Assembly: GCF_015476655.1 (NCBI RefSeq)
Contig: NZ_JABFHF010000022.1
Span: forward strand, 30,706 to 94,705
Direction: 5' to 3'
Length of the DNA: 64,000 nt
Source of the DNA: Aquiflexum lacus
Lineage (GTDB): Bacteria; Bacteroidota; Bacteroidia; Cytophagales; Cyclobacteriaceae
This document shows, piece by piece, positions 1 through 8,835 of the stretch. Below the pieces are notes generated by a model. That model saw only the letters and a list, made by a program, of their open reading frames with translations, searched no databases and had not been told where the DNA came from. Both the position numbers and the translations under genes were made by a program. Numbering within the stretch: the stretch's first letter is position 1; each line of letters starts with the position of its first letter.

Positions 1-184
1 AATTTTTGAGGTAGACAAGATGCCTGCTTGTCTTGGTCTGGGTAAAATCCAGAATATGTTCCAAGTCTGAAATAGAAAGCTCCTTATTCTGTTGTAATAA
101 GTGGAGAATACGTACCCTAGGCTCCTCTGACAAAGCTTTGAAAATTCTCATTCCATAGCTCAAACTGATATTTTTAAGTCGCAT
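1..184 (-). CDS. ArsR-family HTH regulator, N-terminal part (cut by window start)
   Basis: Reading leftwards from an ATG at 184 gives about 61 residues with no stop before the window edge. The translation has the winged-helix pattern of small ArsR/SmtB-type regulators: an 'FKALSEEPRVRILHLL' helix, then 'LSISDLEHILDFTQTKTSRHLVYLKN', the helix-turn-helix with its recognition helix around 'QTKTSRHLVYL'. No metal-binding Cys is visible in this part, so the signal cannot be named. The gene is divergent from the secreted protein starting at 318, and the AT-rich 133-base space between them would hold both promoters. The family call is firm; the target is unknown. Confidence 0.8.
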   Translation of the reverse strand, partial: MRLKNISLSYGMRIFKALSEEPRVRILHLLQQNKELSISDLEHILDFTQTKTSRHLVYLKN

Positions 185-317
185 TTATATTTTTTAACGA
201 ATAAATCTGGTTTGAAATTAAACAAATGATACCAAAATAGGCTAATATTATAGCCAAATTAAAAACCTTTACTGAACTCAATCGGGTTAATTTTCATTAT
301 TTATTAAAATTGTCGCT

Positions 318-971
318 TTGAAATTAAAATTATCACATATAGCCCTGATGTTATTTTTAGGTCTTTTCTTCTTTGGAAATAAGAATTCATTTGCCCAAGA
401 TCAAAAAGAAAGAAAAGTCATTCAACTTTCAGGAATTATTCTGAATGCAGACAGTACTGATGCTGTTCCGGGAGTAAATGTCTACGTCCCAAAGAAAGGC
501 CGTGGTACAAGTAGTGGGCGGTATGGTTATTTCTCTATGCCGGTTTTAGAAGGCGATAGTGTCGTTTTCAGTTTTATCGGATTGGAAAGACAGGTATTTA
601 ATGTGCCGGAATCTGTAGAAGAAGACAGAATCAGTCTTATCCTTACCATGCAGGTGGATGAAATAGCTTTGGCAGAAATTGAAGTCATGCCCTACCCAAC
701 TGAAGAAGAATTCAAAAGAGCTGTGTTGGCTATGAATTATGATGCACCCATGTCAGTGGACACAAGGGGTAATATGAATCCTGAAACACTACTCAGATGG
801 GCAGAAGGAATGCCAGCTTCCGGCAATGAAAATATGCGCTATTTCCAACAGGGGCAAATCATGCAAATCCAAGACCGATACGGACCAAGACCATTTACAC
901 TTGTGGATCCATTTGCTTGGTCTAAGTTTATCCAATCCATCAAAAGAGGTGACTTGAAAAAACGGGATTAA
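318..971 (+). CDS. Secreted protein with carboxypeptidase-regulatory-like (CarboxypepD_reg) domain
   Basis: 217 residues. The start is a TTG at 318; the first in-frame ATG is ten codons later, inside the signal peptide, so TTG (or an upstream ATT) is preferred. Residues 1-26 form a signal peptide ending in a SFAQ-type cleavage site. Residues about 36-115 match the beta-sandwich found at the N terminus of many Bacteroidota outer-membrane proteins: 'LSGIILNADSTDAVPGVNVYV', then 'GTSSGRYGYFSMPV', 'DSVVFSFIGL'. The C-terminal 100 residues hold no domain I recognise. There is no TonB plug or barrel, so this is a stand-alone periplasmic or surface protein. Its function is unknown. Confidence 0.8.
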   Translation: MKLKLSHIALMLFLGLFFFGNKNSFAQDQKERKVIQLSGIILNADSTDAVPGVNVYVPKKGRGTSSGRYGYFSMPVLEGDSVVFSFIGLERQVFNVPESVEEDRISLILTMQVDEIALAEIEVMPYPTEEEFKRAVLAMNYDAPMSVDTRGNMNPETLLRWAEGMPASGNENMRYFQQGQIMQIQDRYGPRPFTLVDPFAWSKFIQSIKRGDLKKRD

Positions 972-1003
972 ATCATTGGGTTTTTAGTTGACAAATCTTC
1001 ATG

Positions 1004-1029
1004 AACTGCGCAATGCGCAGTTTTTTTTT
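1004..1029 (+). terminator. Rho-independent terminator
   Basis: The inverted repeat AACTGCGCA/TGCGCAGTT (1004-1022) runs straight into nine T. It lies 32 bases after the stop of the gene ending at 971 and fits a strong intrinsic terminator for it. Confidence 0.8.
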
Positions 1030-1043
1030 GTGTATTGACAAAA

Positions 1044-1059
1044 TCACCCTTTAGGGTGA
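1044..1059. repeat. Perfect 16-base palindrome
   Basis: TCACCCTTTAGGGTGA at 1044-1059 (arms TCACCC and GGGTGA, loop TTTA), just after the terminator and about 128 bases before the next start. It could be an operator or a second hairpin; no other copy was noticed in this window. Confidence 0.4.
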
Positions 1060-1186
1060 AGGATGTTGTACCTACTCACAGCAATTTTAAGAGCAGAAAC
1101 CAAAAAGATATTTTAAATGGATATACTTCCATTTGATCAATCATTTGGTTTGAAATCAATTCTTTAACCCTTAAAATCAAAGCATT

Positions 1187-1858
1187 ATGAGAAAAAAAAC
1201 ACATTTATCAGCCGCATTCATTTTTGGTTTGGCAGTTTGCCTGATTATGGCTGGATGCATTCAAGAAAGCATCACGGAGGACATTATTCAACCTTCGCAG
1301 GATATGAATTTGAGTACAGAGGAGTTAGCTATTTTGGATGATGACATTGGAATCACCCTCAGGATGAATCCCTCCAATCAGAATAAGCTTTTAGCAAACA
1401 TTAGAGCAGCAACTGCCAAATACCATCGTCTTTCTGTAGCAGAAGCTGATGGCTATGTTTTCAATCCTCATTGCGTCGAAGCACCTGATTTGGGAGGAAT
1501 GGGGCATCATGCTGCTGATATGGACAAAATCATTCCATTTGTCAATCCGATTGAACCCGGAGTTTTAGTATATGAGCCTATGAAAAACGGTGGATATAAA
1601 CTCGTCGCCGTAGAGTATTTGGTACCTTCTGAACCTTGGGATGCCAACAATGATGGACCTCCCATGTTAGGCGAAATACCTTTTGATGATCATCGGGAAT
1701 TGATAGAAATCGAGCCAAATGTCTTTGTTAATGCCAAAGGCGGACCTCCATTCCCACATTACCAACTCCATGTTTGGTTGTGGAGCAATAATCCGATGGG
1801 TATGTATTCTCCCTTCAATCCAAATGTAAGCTGTCAGTATGCCATGGGTGGAGATTGA
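1187..1858 (+). CDS. Lipoprotein of unknown function
   Basis: 223 residues. The lipobox is LIMAGC with lipidation at Cys24. The mature part has a short acidic linker (residues 25-60) and a conserved-looking domain with 'HCVEAPDLGGMGHHAAD', 'PGVLVYEPMKNGGYKLVAVEYLVP' and a C-terminal 'HYQLHVWLWSNNPMGMYSPFNP'. I associate this pattern (a GGMG-H motif, LVYEP, LH-W-W-NP-G-F) with a widespread uncharacterised bacterial family; the His-rich 'GMGHH' and 'LHVWLW' could bind a metal, but that is inference. It is followed by a terminator shared with the convergent mscS-like gene. Confidence 0.75.
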   Translation: MRKKTHLSAAFIFGLAVCLIMAGCIQESITEDIIQPSQDMNLSTEELAILDDDIGITLRMNPSNQNKLLANIRAATAKYHRLSVAEADGYVFNPHCVEAPDLGGMGHHAADMDKIIPFVNPIEPGVLVYEPMKNGGYKLVAVEYLVPSEPWDANNDGPPMLGEIPFDDHRELIEIEPNVFVNAKGGPPFPHYQLHVWLWSNNPMGMYSPFNPNVSCQYAMGGD

Positions 1859-1934
1859 TCAAATAGATTTTTCTGAACCGTGTCATACATTAAATTAGAG
1901 CAAGATTAAAAACTTATTATCCACTAAATCTCGA

Positions 1935-1970
1935 AAATAGCCCCAAGGATACTAATTTGGGGCTATTTTT
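1935..1970. terminator. Bidirectional terminator between convergent genes
   Basis: Arms AATAGCCCCAA (about 1936-1946) and TTGGGGCTATT (1957-1967), with an A-rich flank on the left and a T run on the right. It ends transcription of the lipoprotein gene (+) and overlaps the stop of the mscS-like gene (-). Confidence 0.8.
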
Positions 1971-2880
1971 AAAGTTTTGAAGCTCCATCTTCTGATCCTT
2001 TTTCCAAGTATATAGAAGTAATAGGATAAACAATCTTGATCTCAGGTTCCATTCTGAATCTGTCTATCATTTCTTCTGTAAAATAATGTTCAAAAAAACG
2101 TCTTTTTCTGGGATTGCACAGGTATCGCAATGAAAGCTGTATTCCCCGCTCATGAATTTTGCTATAAACAGTTGGTGTATATTGACTGAATGAGATAAAA
2201 TGCTCTTTCTGTGCTTTTCTGAGCGCATATTCGATTGTCTTGAAATCAGATTGAAACATTTTGTTCATGATCTCTTTCAGGATAACCTGGGCTTTTTTGT
2301 AATCCGAATCCAAACTGATATTGATATTCTGCTCATTCCAGATGTAATCAAATCCCTGACTATAATTAGCCTGCGGATCTGTAAAAACTTTTCCGTTAGG
2401 TACATGGACAATCCTGCCTGTACTTTGGTCGGCATCTACCCAATTGCCCACTTCCAACAGGCTAAACTGGAACAACCTGAGGTCTACCACATCACCTTTG
2501 TAATCCCCTATTTGAATCCTGTCCCCCACATCGAAGGGCTTGCGCCAATATATAAAAATCCAGCCGGCTATGTTGACAAAAATATCCTTCAAAGCAATCG
2601 CAATACCCGCTGACAATAGCCCCAGAAAAGTGGTGATTGATTGGAAATTACTGATCCATATATTTCCTACCAATAATAACCCGATAAAAACAAGGGTGTA
2701 TTGAATAGTCTTGCGCCAATGGTACACCCTTTTCAGGTCACTGTCCTTTCCAATACCTATAAGCTTATAGGCACCCTTTTTGATCAGCCATAAAATCAAA
2801 ATGATCAGGACAGTTTTATAGATATTCCACCTGACTTCGTATTCGACTATATCATTTAGGTATTCAACCCAGTTTTCCAT
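1969..2880 (-). CDS. Small-conductance mechanosensitive channel, MscS family
   Basis: 303 residues, close to the usual MscS length. Hydrophobic segments lie at about 20-36, 58-78 and 82-112; the last is the pore-lining TM3 ('FLGLLSAGIAIALKDIFVNIAGWIFIYWRKPFDVGDRIQIG'), which carries the family signature leading into the beta domain ('YKGDVVDLRLFQFSLLEVGNW', then 'VHVPNGKVF'). The C-terminal alpha/beta domain is present. It releases solutes on hypo-osmotic shock at the inner membrane. It stands alone, convergent with the lipoprotein gene on its right end and sharing its terminator. Confidence 0.9.
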   Translation of the reverse strand: MENWVEYLNDIVEYEVRWNIYKTVLIILILWLIKKGAYKLIGIGKDSDLKRVYHWRKTIQYTLVFIGLLLVGNIWISNFQSITTFLGLLSAGIAIALKDIFVNIAGWIFIYWRKPFDVGDRIQIGDYKGDVVDLRLFQFSLLEVGNWVDADQSTGRIVHVPNGKVFTDPQANYSQGFDYIWNEQNINISLDSDYKKAQVILKEIMNKMFQSDFKTIEYALRKAQKEHFISFSQYTPTVYSKIHERGIQLSLRYLCNPRKRRFFEHYFTEEMIDRFRMEPEIKIVYPITSIYLEKGSEDGASKL

Positions 2881-3237
2881 ACCTATAATTTAAAAATCTA
2901 ACTTAAGGCTAGTTTCTATTATTTCAAATAGAAAAGCCATGTAAATCCACACTAATAACTGTAAGGCTTGATTTTCTTTATACTATTTGATTGACAAGGT
3001 AGTTTCTATTGGTCTCATGTATCTATGAATTTCAAATTCTATTGAAATCAATGTTACTGGCAATTTCTGGGTAAAGGAGAATTATTTAACTGATTGATAA
3101 TTAACCAACAGAAGCATAACCTTAAACCAAATAAAACAAATACTTTGGTAATGCTGTTTGTAAAATATAATTTCAGTTTAAGTCCTAACGCCGAATTAAG
3201 ACTCCAATCGTCTTTCGCTGTACTTCGGTCCTCTAAA
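2881..3237. other. Intergenic space between divergent genes, no gene seen
   Basis: AT-rich spacer between the mscS-like gene (-) and the phosphatidyltransferase (+). An open frame continues upstream of 3238, but its translation (Asn/Lys-rich, then Leu/Ser/Arg) does not look coding. I saw no exact TAnnTTTG box. Confidence 0.4.
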
Positions 3238-4047
3238 ATGTCAAAACTTTCCAAAGAAGAGAAGTTCCTCGACTTCTCAGATTATGGCAGATCAATTGCC
3301 AAAATAATTGTATATCACCTTAAAGAAACCCAGTTTACACCAGTTGACTTGACTCTTCTTTTTGGGGTAAGCGGATTGATTTCAATCTATTGTATTATTC
3401 AAGGCTGGTATTTGACTGCTGGCTTTTTTTTGATTTTGAAATCCATCCTTGATGCAGCAGACGGTGAACTTTCAAGAGCTAAAAACACCCCATCCTATAC
3501 AGGAAGGTATCTTGATTCTATTTTTGATTGGATCCTCAATTTTCTTATTCTGCTATCTATTGGATTGGTTTCTGAGACAAGCATTTCACTAATTCTGATT
3601 GCATTTTTCTGCATGCAACTTCAGGGTACATTTTACAATTTTTATTATGTGGTGTTGAGACATGCTTCAGATGGAGGTGATACGACCAGTAACATCATCG
3701 AGACTGAAAGCCCTGAAGCCCTACCAGGAGAAAAACAGGGTACTGTAGATTTCCTGTTCAAGGTATTTAGCTTTATGTATGGTTTATTTGACAAGACAGT
3801 TTATGCTATAGAAAAAGATGTAACACGCACAAAACCTTTCCCAAAATGGTTTATGTCCATGGTATCCCTCTACGGTTTGGGTTTTCAATTACTCATGATC
3901 TCTATAATGTTGGCTATAGGTTATATTGACTATATTATCATTTTTATGATAGCTTATTCTGTCCTTATATTCCCAATCCTGACGATCAGAAAACTCATTT
4001 TAAATGAAGCAATTGAGCCTATTTTGGAAAAAAATCAATTGGACTGA
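3238..4047 (+). CDS. CDP-alcohol phosphatidyltransferase family membrane protein
   Basis: 269 residues from the ATG at 3238. The frame is open back to 3094, but the extra residues look non-coding and 3238 is the first Met that leads into a protein-like sequence. The family motif D-x2-D-G-x2-[A/S]-R-x8-G-x3-D-x3-D is complete: D72, D75, G76, R80, G89, D93, D97 (Ser replaces the usual Ala before Arg). These Asp residues bind metal and the CDP-linked donor. About five or six hydrophobic segments place it in the inner membrane. The acceptor alcohol cannot be read from sequence. It stands alone, so there is no context for the lipid made. Confidence 0.85.
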   Translation: MSKLSKEEKFLDFSDYGRSIAKIIVYHLKETQFTPVDLTLLFGVSGLISIYCIIQGWYLTAGFFLILKSILDAADGELSRAKNTPSYTGRYLDSIFDWILNFLILLSIGLVSETSISLILIAFFCMQLQGTFYNFYYVVLRHASDGGDTTSNIIETESPEALPGEKQGTVDFLFKVFSFMYGLFDKTVYAIEKDVTRTKPFPKWFMSMVSLYGLGFQLLMISIMLAIGYIDYIIIFMIAYSVLIFPILTIRKLILNEAIEPILEKNQLD

Positions 4048-4337
4048 AAAAAGCTGATTTTTAAAGATTTGATCCATTTTTAAGAATATTTATTGACAAT
4101 TCTCTTCTCTCTCCTTGTTTGGTTACTTTTTATTTGTTTAAATTATAAACATTATAATGTTAATTTATTTGACATATATTGATATGCCGGATATTCCAAG
4201 CATTGAGATGATATAGATAGAATATCCATTATCTAAACGCGGATCAAATAAATTACTGTTGGATTTCACTCCCAACATAGGTCCCACATCCGTATATATC
4301 CATTTATATCGCTTCAGCATATTTCAAATTTATATCA
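4048..4337. other. Intergenic spacer upstream of the DnaE-type gene
   Basis: Very AT-rich to about 4200, then mixed. It must hold the promoter of the polymerase gene. I saw no convincing LexA-like palindrome and no exact TAnnTTTG box. The base composition rises sharply in GC near 4360, inside the next gene. Confidence 0.4.
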
Positions 4338-7286
4338 ATGTTCATCAACTGCCATTCATTTTACAGCTTCAAATACGGCACCATGTCCGTGGAAGCGCTG
4401 ATTACCGAAGCGAAGGGCAAAAAACTCGATGCCCTTGCCCTGACCGATATCAATTCGGTGTCGGGGGTATTTCCCTTTATCCGCGAAGCACAGAAAAATG
4501 GCATCCATCCTGTCATTGGCATAGACTTCCGAAATGGGGTCAGGCAACAATATATCGGGCTGGCCAAAAATCAGGAAGGCTTTTACGAACTCAATCGCCA
4601 CCTTTCCCACCACCGCATCAAGGGTATTCCATTTGCAGATAGCGCTCCGGCTTTCCAGAACAGCTTTATCATCTACCCTTTGCCTCCCAAGTTTTTTGCC
4701 CTCCGGGAAAATGAATTTATAGGTGTGCACCCCTATCAGCTTAACCGAATCGTCAAGTCCCCGTGGTTCAGGTATAAGGACAAGCTGGTATTGTTACAGC
4801 CCGCATCCTTTTCCTCCAAACTGGAATTCAATGCCCACCGTCTGCTGCGGGCCATTGATGGAAATACACTGCTCAGCAAACTTGAAGTGGAAGAACAGGG
4901 AGAAATCAGTGATATGCTGTACAGTTATGCGGACATGGTGGCCCGCTGTGAGGGGCACAGCTACCTGCTGTACAATGCCCAAAAACTCCTAGAAGCGTGT
5001 CAGTTTTCTTTTTACTTCCAAGCCGTCAAAAACAAGCGGGATATCCTAGGCTCCGATTGGGAGGATTACGATTACCTCCGGCAGGAAACCTTCAAGGGTG
5101 CCCTCAACCGCTATCCGGACCTTTCGGCAGAGATCAGCACAAGAATAGAGAAAGAACTGGAGCTTATCCAACAAAAAGGCTTTGTTTCCTACTTCCTGAT
5201 CAATTACGACATCGTCAATTATGCCCATAGCAAAAATTTCTATCATGTGGGCCGAGGAAGCGGAGCCAATAGTATTGTCGCCTACTGCCTGTATATTACC
5301 GATGTGGATCCGATTGAGCTGGATTTATATTTTGAGCGCTTTATCAACCTTTATCGGGAAAATCCTCCTGACTTTGACATTGATTTCAGTTGGACGGATA
5401 GGGATGATGTGACGAAGTATATTTTTGAGAAATACAACAAAGGGGGGCAAGACCATGTGGCACTCTTGGGGTCATACAGCACCTTCCAGTCTAACTCGAT
5501 GCTGCGTGAACTCGGGAAAGTATTTGGCCTTCCCAAGACGGAAATTGAGTCACTGATCTATTATGCAGGTAAGCCTGAGTTTATTCCAGACCAGTATGGA
5601 AAGCTGATCATCAAATACAGTCAGGTGCTCCACGGGATGCCTTCGCACCTGACCATCCACGCCTGTGGGATTCTGATTTCGCATAAACCGATACATTATT
5701 ATACCGCCACGGAAATGCCTCCAAAAGGATTCCCTCTCGCACATATTGACATGCATATCGCGGAGGACATTGGTTTGCACAAGTTTGACATCCTCTCTCA
5801 GCGGGGACTCGGCCATATCAAAAGCGCCTTGGAAATCATCTACCAAAACCAAGGGGTGCAAGTGGATATTAGGCAAGTGGAAAAATTCAAAAAAGATCCC
5901 AAGATCAAGGAACACCTGCGCAATGGGCATACAATCGGTGCCTTTTATGTGGAATCTCCTGCCATGCGGATGCTGCTGGCCAAGATGAAGGCAGATGAAT
6001 ACCTTGAGTTGGTTGCTGCCAGTTCCATCATCCGTCCAGGTGTCGCCCGCTCTGGAATGATGCGGGAATATATCCTGAGGCATGTGGATCCAGAAAGGCG
6101 CAAGCAGGCTCATCCTGTGATGATGGACATCATGCCCGAAACCTACGGCATCATGGTCTATCAGGAAGATGTGATCAAAGTGGCCCATTACTTTGCCGAA
6201 CTCTCACTCAGCGAAGCGGATGTACTTCGTCGGGGCATGAGTGGTAAGTCCCGCTCCAAGGATGAATTCCAACGGGTACACGATCAGTTTTTTGCGAACT
6301 GTAAAAGGCTGGGACGTGACCCCAAGATTACGGCAGAAGTGTGGCATCAGATCGAGAGTTTTGCGGGATACTCCTTTGCCAAGGGGCATTCGGCTTCCTT
6401 TGCTGTGGAAAGTTATCAAAGCTTGTACCTGAAAGCTTATTTCCCTTTGGAATTTATGGTAGGTGTGATCAACAATTTCGGGGGCTTTTACCACACCGAA
6501 TTCTACTTCCACGAACTCCGCATGAACGGTGCCGACATCCAAGCCCCACATATCAACGAGAGCGATTACCTGACCAACATCCATGGCAAGAAAGTGTATA
6601 TAGGCTTTATTCACCTGAAGTTCTTGGAAAAGAACACAGTAGAGAAAATCCTGACTGAGCGCAGGGCAAACGGGAATTATCTCGGGCTCTCGGACTTTAT
6701 CGCCCGGTTGGAGATCAGCCTGGAACAAGTGCTGATCTTGATCCGTATCGGCTGCTTCCGCTTTACAGGAAAGAGCAAACAGGAACTGCTTTGGGAAGCA
6801 CATTTTATTCTCAATAAGCGGAAAGCAGTGGCTACAGGCAATGAACTTTTCCGGCAGGCCGGTTTCCGGGAGCTGAAAGTGCCCGAACTGGAAGCCTCTG
6901 ATGTACGGCAGGAGATTGTGGATCAGATAGATATTCTGGAATTTCCCTTGGACTCTCCCTTCCACTTGGTCAAGGATCAGACCGTGCCCAGCATTAAAGC
7001 AAGGGATTTAAAGCAGCATTTGGGCAAGTCTGTGCAGATCATTGGTTACCTCGTCACCATCAAGTACACCAGGACAGTAAAGGGCGATGTAATGAACTTT
7101 GGCACTTTTATCGATCGGGAGGGCGACTGGATAGATACCGTTCATTTTCCTCCGGTAGTCAAAAAATATCCCTTCAAAGGCCGTGGTATTTATCTGATCA
7201 AAGGTAAAGTCACGCAGGAATTTGACTTTTACAGTATTGAGGTGGAGAGTTGTGAGCGGATGGCTTATTGGAATGCGGGGGATTGA
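4338..7286 (+). CDS. DNA polymerase III alpha-type polymerase (short DnaE/DnaE2-like)
   Basis: 982 residues, about 180 shorter than a replicative DnaE. An N-terminal PHP domain (1-200) is followed by the C-family polymerase core: the catalytic pair lies in PDFDIDF (D345, D347) and the third Asp is D484 in 'HKFDILSQRGLG'. Helix-hairpin-helix segments come next, and an OB fold lies at about 890-975. The first PHP metal motif reads N4-C-H6 instead of H-x-H, so PHP nuclease activity may be lost. Short length and this altered motif fit the mutagenic DnaE2/ImuC group better than the replicase. No imuA/imuB or dinB is adjacent, unlike the usual cassette. GC content is clearly higher than in neighbouring genes. 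Polymerase call firm; subgroup inferred. Confidence 0.85.
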   Translation: MFINCHSFYSFKYGTMSVEALITEAKGKKLDALALTDINSVSGVFPFIREAQKNGIHPVIGIDFRNGVRQQYIGLAKNQEGFYELNRHLSHHRIKGIPFADSAPAFQNSFIIYPLPPKFFALRENEFIGVHPYQLNRIVKSPWFRYKDKLVLLQPASFSSKLEFNAHRLLRAIDGNTLLSKLEVEEQGEISDMLYSYADMVARCEGHSYLLYNAQKLLEACQFSFYFQAVKNKRDILGSDWEDYDYLRQETFKGALNRYPDLSAEISTRIEKELELIQQKGFVSYFLINYDIVNYAHSKNFYHVGRGSGANSIVAYCLYITDVDPIELDLYFERFINLYRENPPDFDIDFSWTDRDDVTKYIFEKYNKGGQDHVALLGSYSTFQSNSMLRELGKVFGLPKTEIESLIYYAGKPEFIPDQYGKLIIKYSQVLHGMPSHLTIHACGILISHKPIHYYTATEMPPKGFPLAHIDMHIAEDIGLHKFDILSQRGLGHIKSALEIIYQNQGVQVDIRQVEKFKKDPKIKEHLRNGHTIGAFYVESPAMRMLLAKMKADEYLELVAASSIIRPGVARSGMMREYILRHVDPERRKQAHPVMMDIMPETYGIMVYQEDVIKVAHYFAELSLSEADVLRRGMSGKSRSKDEFQRVHDQFFANCKRLGRDPKITAEVWHQIESFAGYSFAKGHSASFAVESYQSLYLKAYFPLEFMVGVINNFGGFYHTEFYFHELRMNGADIQAPHINESDYLTNIHGKKVYIGFIHLKFLEKNTVEKILTERRANGNYLGLSDFIARLEISLEQVLILIRIGCFRFTGKSKQELLWEAHFILNKRKAVATGNELFRQAGFRELKVPELEASDVRQEIVDQIDILEFPLDSPFHLVKDQTVPSIKARDLKQHLGKSVQIIGYLVTIKYTRTVKGDVMNFGTFIDREGDWIDTVHFPPVVKKYPFKGRGIYLIKGKVTQEFDFYSIEVESCERMAYWNAGD

Positions 7287-7604
7287 GGGTTTGAGGTTTT
7301 CCAAACTAAAATGTCATCCTTAATCATCATTTGGTCTTTTAGTTTTTGGTAGTACAAGCCTGAATACTTGTACCCTCGGCCAAAATCAAAGTTTTGTATT
7401 TTCTAATATCATCATAGGAAGATGGTCTGAAGAGAGCAAAGTGATTGACATTTACAAGTTGGAAAACAGAAAGAAATGAAAACTTTGACTTTAAATTAAT
7501 TTGAAAAGAAATTTTATAAATTTAGATTTTTAAAGTACTTATAACATTATTGTTTTCCTGAACTACTTAGTGAGCATAATTAAATCTTAATCAGCTTATA
7601 AAAA
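7287..7604. other. Intergenic spacer with one hairpin
   Basis: Drops from GC-rich to AT-rich. The only structure seen is an inverted repeat, GTACAAG-N8-CTTGTAC (7352-7373), in a context that resembles the REP-like repeats found at 8705 and 9294. No coding frame. Confidence 0.4.
7352..7373. repeat. Short inverted repeat, possible REP-like element
   Basis: GTACAAG / CTTGTAC arms around CCTGAATA. The right half '(A)CTTGTACC' is laid out like the second palindrome of the 52-base repeats at 8705-8756 and 9294-9345 (AAGTCTGAAGACTTGAACC), so this is probably a diverged member. Confidence 0.4.
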
Positions 7605-8645
7605 ATGTCTAAAATAAACTACGACTGGAGCATTCCGTATTCAAATTTTCCTGAAGTGGATTTAGGAATCCATCTTCCAAAACTGATGAGATTAGTAATT
7701 GAACAAAGATATCCCGAATTTATTTGTGACACTCCATTTCTAGGAACTACTATCTTTAGCTCCTACACAGAGAATGGAGTTGTCATTTTCCAATTAGACA
7801 GTTTAACCGGTTCAAATCCTCCAATTTTTAATAAAATATCGGATACCCAATTAATTGGCAATGCTTTAAAAATTGTTCAACTTAATAAGTTCCCTGATTT
7901 CAATTATGTGAATGAAGTTTTACCAGATCAATTTTCATTTACTAAGTATACATTTATAGGTACGCATGAAGATATGAAGTTCAATTTTCTTCATTATCAA
8001 AAATTTCTAATTGATTATTTAAACAACCATGTGTTGCCCCAACTAATTGAATTAAATAGAAAAAGAATAATGAGGGTAATATCTGAACCCCCATCATTTG
8101 ATATAAATAAGATAGTAAATAACATATTCGTAATTGAATCATCCTCTAACGCAATTCAGGGTTCCTGTTTTTATTTAAATGGGGTTGGATTTGTAACTTG
8201 TAGTCATTGTTTATTTTTTGACAGCGAAATTTTCAGATCTAATGAAGAACATAAAAGATTTCCTGTTAAAATTAAAAAAAGGCATGAAGTTATTGACCTT
8301 GCAATTTTTGAAGTTGATGATTTTGAAATAAGTAATGGCTTAGAAATAGGTGATTCAGACAGAGTGAAACTAAACGATCCAATAGTTGTGGCAGGTTTTC
8401 CAAATCATAATTATGGGGATTCCGGAATATTTTCTCCTGGATTAATAATAGGGACAAGACAAGCATCTTCGATAACCCGTTTTTTAATAAATGCCCCTTT
8501 GATTGCGGGAAATAGTGGTGGCCCAATAATTTCTTATAACAATAAAGTAATTGGAGTCGCTGTAACAGGGGCAGATAAAATGGAAAATGCATTTCAAACA
8601 GAAAATCATGGTGTAATACCTATTTCTGCTATAAGTTTATTTTAG
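7605..8645 (+). CDS. Trypsin-like serine protease with novel N-terminal region
   Basis: 346 residues, no signal peptide, so probably cytoplasmic. The C-terminal half (about 170-346) is a chymotrypsin-fold protease with a complete triad: H201 in 'TCSHC', D231 in 'VIDLAIF' and S304 in 'AGNSGGP'. The N-terminal 160 residues match nothing I recognise and may be a sensor or effector part. The arrangement differs from DegP/HtrA (no signal peptide, no PDZ). Cytoplasmic trypsin-like proteins are often seen near defence or conflict genes in bacteria; the neighbouring antitoxin-like and ATPase genes make that possible here, but the link is inference. Low GC, as in neighbours. Confidence 0.8.
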   Translation: MSKINYDWSIPYSNFPEVDLGIHLPKLMRLVIEQRYPEFICDTPFLGTTIFSSYTENGVVIFQLDSLTGSNPPIFNKISDTQLIGNALKIVQLNKFPDFNYVNEVLPDQFSFTKYTFIGTHEDMKFNFLHYQKFLIDYLNNHVLPQLIELNRKRIMRVISEPPSFDINKIVNNIFVIESSSNAIQGSCFYLNGVGFVTCSHCLFFDSEIFRSNEEHKRFPVKIKKRHEVIDLAIFEVDDFEISNGLEIGDSDRVKLNDPIVVAGFPNHNYGDSGIFSPGLIIGTRQASSITRFLINAPLIAGNSGGPIISYNNKVIGVAVTGADKMENAFQTENHGVIPISAISLF

Positions 8646-8676
8646 GTATCAAAAACTTTCCCTTATCAGGTATTCA

Positions 8677-8694
8677 TTGTAATCATATTTACAA
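8677..8694. promoter_or_regulatory. Distal copy of the TTGTAA-N6-TTACAA palindrome
   Basis: TTGTAATCATATTTACAA differs in one base from the copies at 10602-10619 and 10641-10660 in front of the ATPase gene. It lies about 2 kb away, at the other side of the antitoxin-like/ATPase segment. Possible operator or element end. Confidence 0.5.
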
Positions 8695-8704
8695 CCAGCA
8701 TTTT

Positions 8705-8756
8705 CCACAGTCTGAAGACTGTGATGTTTTTGGTCTAAGTCTGAAGACTTGAACCA
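8705..8756. repeat. REP-like repeat, copy 1 (52 bases)
   Basis: Two palindromes in a row: CACAGTC-TGAA-GACTGTG (8706-8723) and AAGTCTGAAGACTT (8737-8750). By eye it matches 9294-9345 at 50 of 52 positions. Confidence 0.8.
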
Positions 8757-8780
8757 GTGGGGTTGTTTTTGTGAAGGGCA

Positions 8781-8798
8781 TTACCTACCATTAGGTAA
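8781..8798. promoter_or_regulatory. Hairpin upstream of the antitoxin-like gene
   Basis: TTACCTA-N4-TAGGTAA followed by seven A, 38 bases before the ATG at 8836. The placement suits an operator bound by the gene product, or a terminator remnant. Confidence 0.35.
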
Positions 8799-8835
8799 AA
8801 AAATCGTACTTTGATAAATATAAACTTTAGCAAAA

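Noticed and set aside
3094..3237. N-terminal extension of the phosphatidyltransferase frame
   Set aside because: The extra residues look non-coding; the ATG at 3238 begins the conserved part.
4259..6965. Many frames on both strands inside the DnaE-type gene
   Set aside because: Shadows caused by the higher GC content of this gene; none has a domain pattern.
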